This document shows, one piece after another, positions 62,708 to 64,000 of a stretch of 64,000 bases of DNA (position 1 is its first letter; the number at the start of each line of letters is the position of its first letter). Under the pieces are notes generated by a model that had not been told where the DNA came from, searched no databases, and worked only from the letters and a program-made list of their open reading frames with translations. Where the stretch lies: the NCBI RefSeq assembly GCF_016801025.1, contig NZ_CP068983.1:4518501-4582500 (forward strand), given 5' to 3'. The translations under genes were made by a program, and so were the position numbers. This DNA is from Paradevosia shaoguanensis. GTDB taxonomy: Bacteria > Pseudomonadota > Alphaproteobacteria > Rhizobiales > Devosiaceae.

Positions 62708-62739
62708 CTCGGACCGCGCTGGCGGTCCGAGCCGTTTTT
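62708..62739 (+). terminator. Intrinsic terminator between cvpA and purF
   Basis: CTCGGACCGC (62708-62717) pairs with GCGGTCCGAG (62722-62731) around GCTG, followed by CCGTTTTT. The hairpin ends 25 bases before the purF ATG, so purF needs its own promoter, read-through or attenuation control. Confidence 0.88.
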
Positions 62740-62755
62740 GGACCGCAAGGAGCCG

Positions 62756-64000
62756 ATGGTGCTGCCCATGCAAGACGATCATTTCGATATCGACGGCGAC
62801 ACGCTGCATGAGGAATGCGGCGTGTTTGGCATTTTGGGGCACCCCGAGGCAGCAACCCTCACGGCCCTGGGTCTGCATGCCCTCCAGCACCGCGGGCAGG
62901 AAGCGGCCGGCATCGTCACCTTCGATGGTCGCCAGTTCCACTCCGAGCGCCAGCTCGGGCTCGTGGGCGACCACTACACCAATCCGGCCACCCTCGCCCG
63001 CCTCCCCGGCCACATGGCCATGGGACACGTGCGCTACTCCACCACCGGCGAAACCATCCTGCGCAACGTGCAGCCGCTTTTCGCCGAGCTCGAAGTGGGC
63101 GGCATCGCCATTGCCCATAACGGCAACTTCACCAACGGCCTGACCCTGCGCCGCCAGCTCATCGCCAGCGGCGCCATCTGCCAGTCCACCTCCGATACCG
63201 AAGTGGTGCTCCACCTCATCGCCCGTTCGCGACGCCAGTCGTCCAGCGACCGATTCCTTGATGCGATCGGGCACCTCGAAGGCGCCTATGCGCTCGTGGC
63301 CCTCACCCGCACCAAGCTCATCGGCGCCCGCGATCCCAACGGCATTCGTCCGCTGGTGCTGGGCGAGCTCGACGGCAAGCCCATCTTCGCGTCGGAAACC
63401 TGCGCGCTCGACATCATCGGCGCCAAGTTCGTGCGCGATGTCGAGAACGGCGAGGTCGTTATCTGCGAGATGCAGGCCAATGGCGAGATCACCATCGAAT
63501 CCATCAAGCCGCGCGTGCCGGTGCGCGAGCGGGTATGCCTCTTCGAATATGTCTATTTCGCCCGCCCGGATTCGGTCGTGGCCGGCCGCTCCGTCTATGG
63601 TGCCCGCAAGCGCATGGGCATCAACCTAGCCCAGGAAGCGCCGGTCGAGGCGGATGTCGTCGTGCCCGTGCCCGATGGCGGCACGCCGGCGGCCATCGGT
63701 TATGCGCAGGCGAGCGGCATTCCGTTCGAACTCGGCATCATCCGCAACCACTATGTCGGCCGCACCTTCATCGAGCCGACCCAGTCCATCCGTGCTTTCG
63801 GCGTCAAGCTCAAGCATTCGGCCAATCGCGCCGAGATCGCGGGCAAGCGCGTCGTGCTGGTTGACGATTCCATCGTGCGCGGCACCACCTCGGTCAAGAT
63901 CGTGCAGATGATCCGCGAGGCCGGCGCCAAGGAAGTGCATATCCGCGTCGCCAGCCCGATGATCTATCACTCGGACTATTACGGCATCGACACGCCCGAT
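62756..64000 (+). CDS. purF: Amidophosphoribosyltransferase (3' end outside window)
   Basis: ATG 62756 follows AAGGAG closely; GTG 62759 or ATG 62768 are alternatives. The first 415 residues are present, and roughly the last 80 are missing. The N-terminal nucleophile Cys is in EECGVFGI (Cys21, exposed after propeptide removal). LQHRGQEAAG, GHVRYSTTGE and the PRPP-binding VVLVDDSIVRGTTS are all intact. It makes phosphoribosylamine, the first step of purine synthesis. Confidence 0.97.
   Translation, partial: MVLPMQDDHFDIDGDTLHEECGVFGILGHPEAATLTALGLHALQHRGQEAAGIVTFDGRQFHSERQLGLVGDHYTNPATLARLPGHMAMGHVRYSTTGETILRNVQPLFAELEVGGIAIAHNGNFTNGLTLRRQLIASGAICQSTSDTEVVLHLIARSRRQSSSDRFLDAIGHLEGAYALVALTRTKLIGARDPNGIRPLVLGELDGKPIFASETCALDIIGAKFVRDVENGEVVICEMQANGEITIESIKPRVPVRERVCLFEYVYFARPDSVVAGRSVYGARKRMGINLAQEAPVEADVVVPVPDGGTPAAIGYAQASGIPFELGIIRNHYVGRTFIEPTQSIRAFGVKLKHSANRAEIAGKRVVLVDDSIVRGTTSVKIVQMIREAGAKEVHIRVASPMIYHSDYYGIDTPD

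Noticed and set aside
1-64000. CRISPR arrays, complete insertion sequences and rRNA genes
   Set aside because: No regularly spaced repeats, transposase frames or rRNA sequence were found on either strand.

Overview
The window is 64 kb of GC-rich chromosomal DNA from an alphaproteobacterium, most likely of the order Hyphomicrobiales (Rhizobiales). The core gene orders fabD-fabG-acpP-fabF-mltG-yicC-gmk, lptF-lptG-lptD-surA-pdxA-rsmA, rpsF-rpsR-rplI and dnaB-alr-radA-cvpA-purF are typical of that group. A Devosia-like genome would fit, but this is inference from gene order, protein style and small families such as DUF6766 and DUF1127, not from a database match.

Layout. 1-4.9 kb: sugar or glycoside catabolism (end of an alpha/beta hydrolase, two TIM-barrel isomerase/epimerase-like proteins, a pyranose-oxidase-like GMC oxidoreductase and a Gfo/Idh/MocA dehydrogenase). 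5-9 kb: a Tat-type L,D-transpeptidase-fold lipoprotein with an altered active site, an ECF sigma factor paired with a YCII protein, a quinone oxidoreductase and a cupin. 9.3-11 kb: a worn accessory patch with a TauE/SafE permease, a frameshifted DUF1634 gene, the remnant of a 2OG-Fe(II) oxygenase and tRNA-Ser(GCT). 11-19.7 kb: a second TauE permease, a molybdopterin oxidoreductase, a guanidinium exporter under a guanidine-II (mini-ykkC) riboswitch, proline iminopeptidase, a secreted beta-propeller, a SleB-type lipoprotein and an ion channel with a zinc ribbon. 19.9-30 kb: DEAD-box helicase, ndk, a methyltransferase, an ABC-F ATPase, a glutathione transferase, a DUF4344 metallopeptidase, a YitT-type membrane protein, holC and pepA.

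30-37.6 kb is the outer-membrane assembly operon (lptF, lptG, lptD, a SurA-like chaperone) running into pdxA and rsmA with start/stop overlaps. 38.4-44.8 kb, on the minus strand, carries fatty acid synthesis (fabD, fabG, acpP, fabF), then mltG, yicC and gmk. A brnT-brnA toxin-antitoxin pair follows, then a small lipoprotein and the ribosomal operon rpsF-rpsR-rplI. 47.7-49.5 kb is an arsenic operon (arsR, acr3, arsC) with a perfect palindromic operator over the arsR start. 49.6-55.6 kb holds regulators and their targets: DUF1127 opposite a LysR gene, a MarR gene opposite an ABC exporter operon, and a YeiH-type exporter opposite a LysR gene. From 55.8 kb to the right edge runs dnaB-alr-(DUF1697)-radA-(small protein)-HAD-cvpA-purF, with purF cut by the window end.

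The observations most worth a second look are: the glycoside-oxidation cluster at the left end; the guanidine-II riboswitch before the SMR exporter; a two-copy palindromic element (19.73 and 58.61 kb) with a perfect 23-bp inverted repeat in one copy; the L,D-transpeptidase whose catalytic His and the Arg after the catalytic Cys are replaced; and two decayed genes side by side beside tRNA-Ser.
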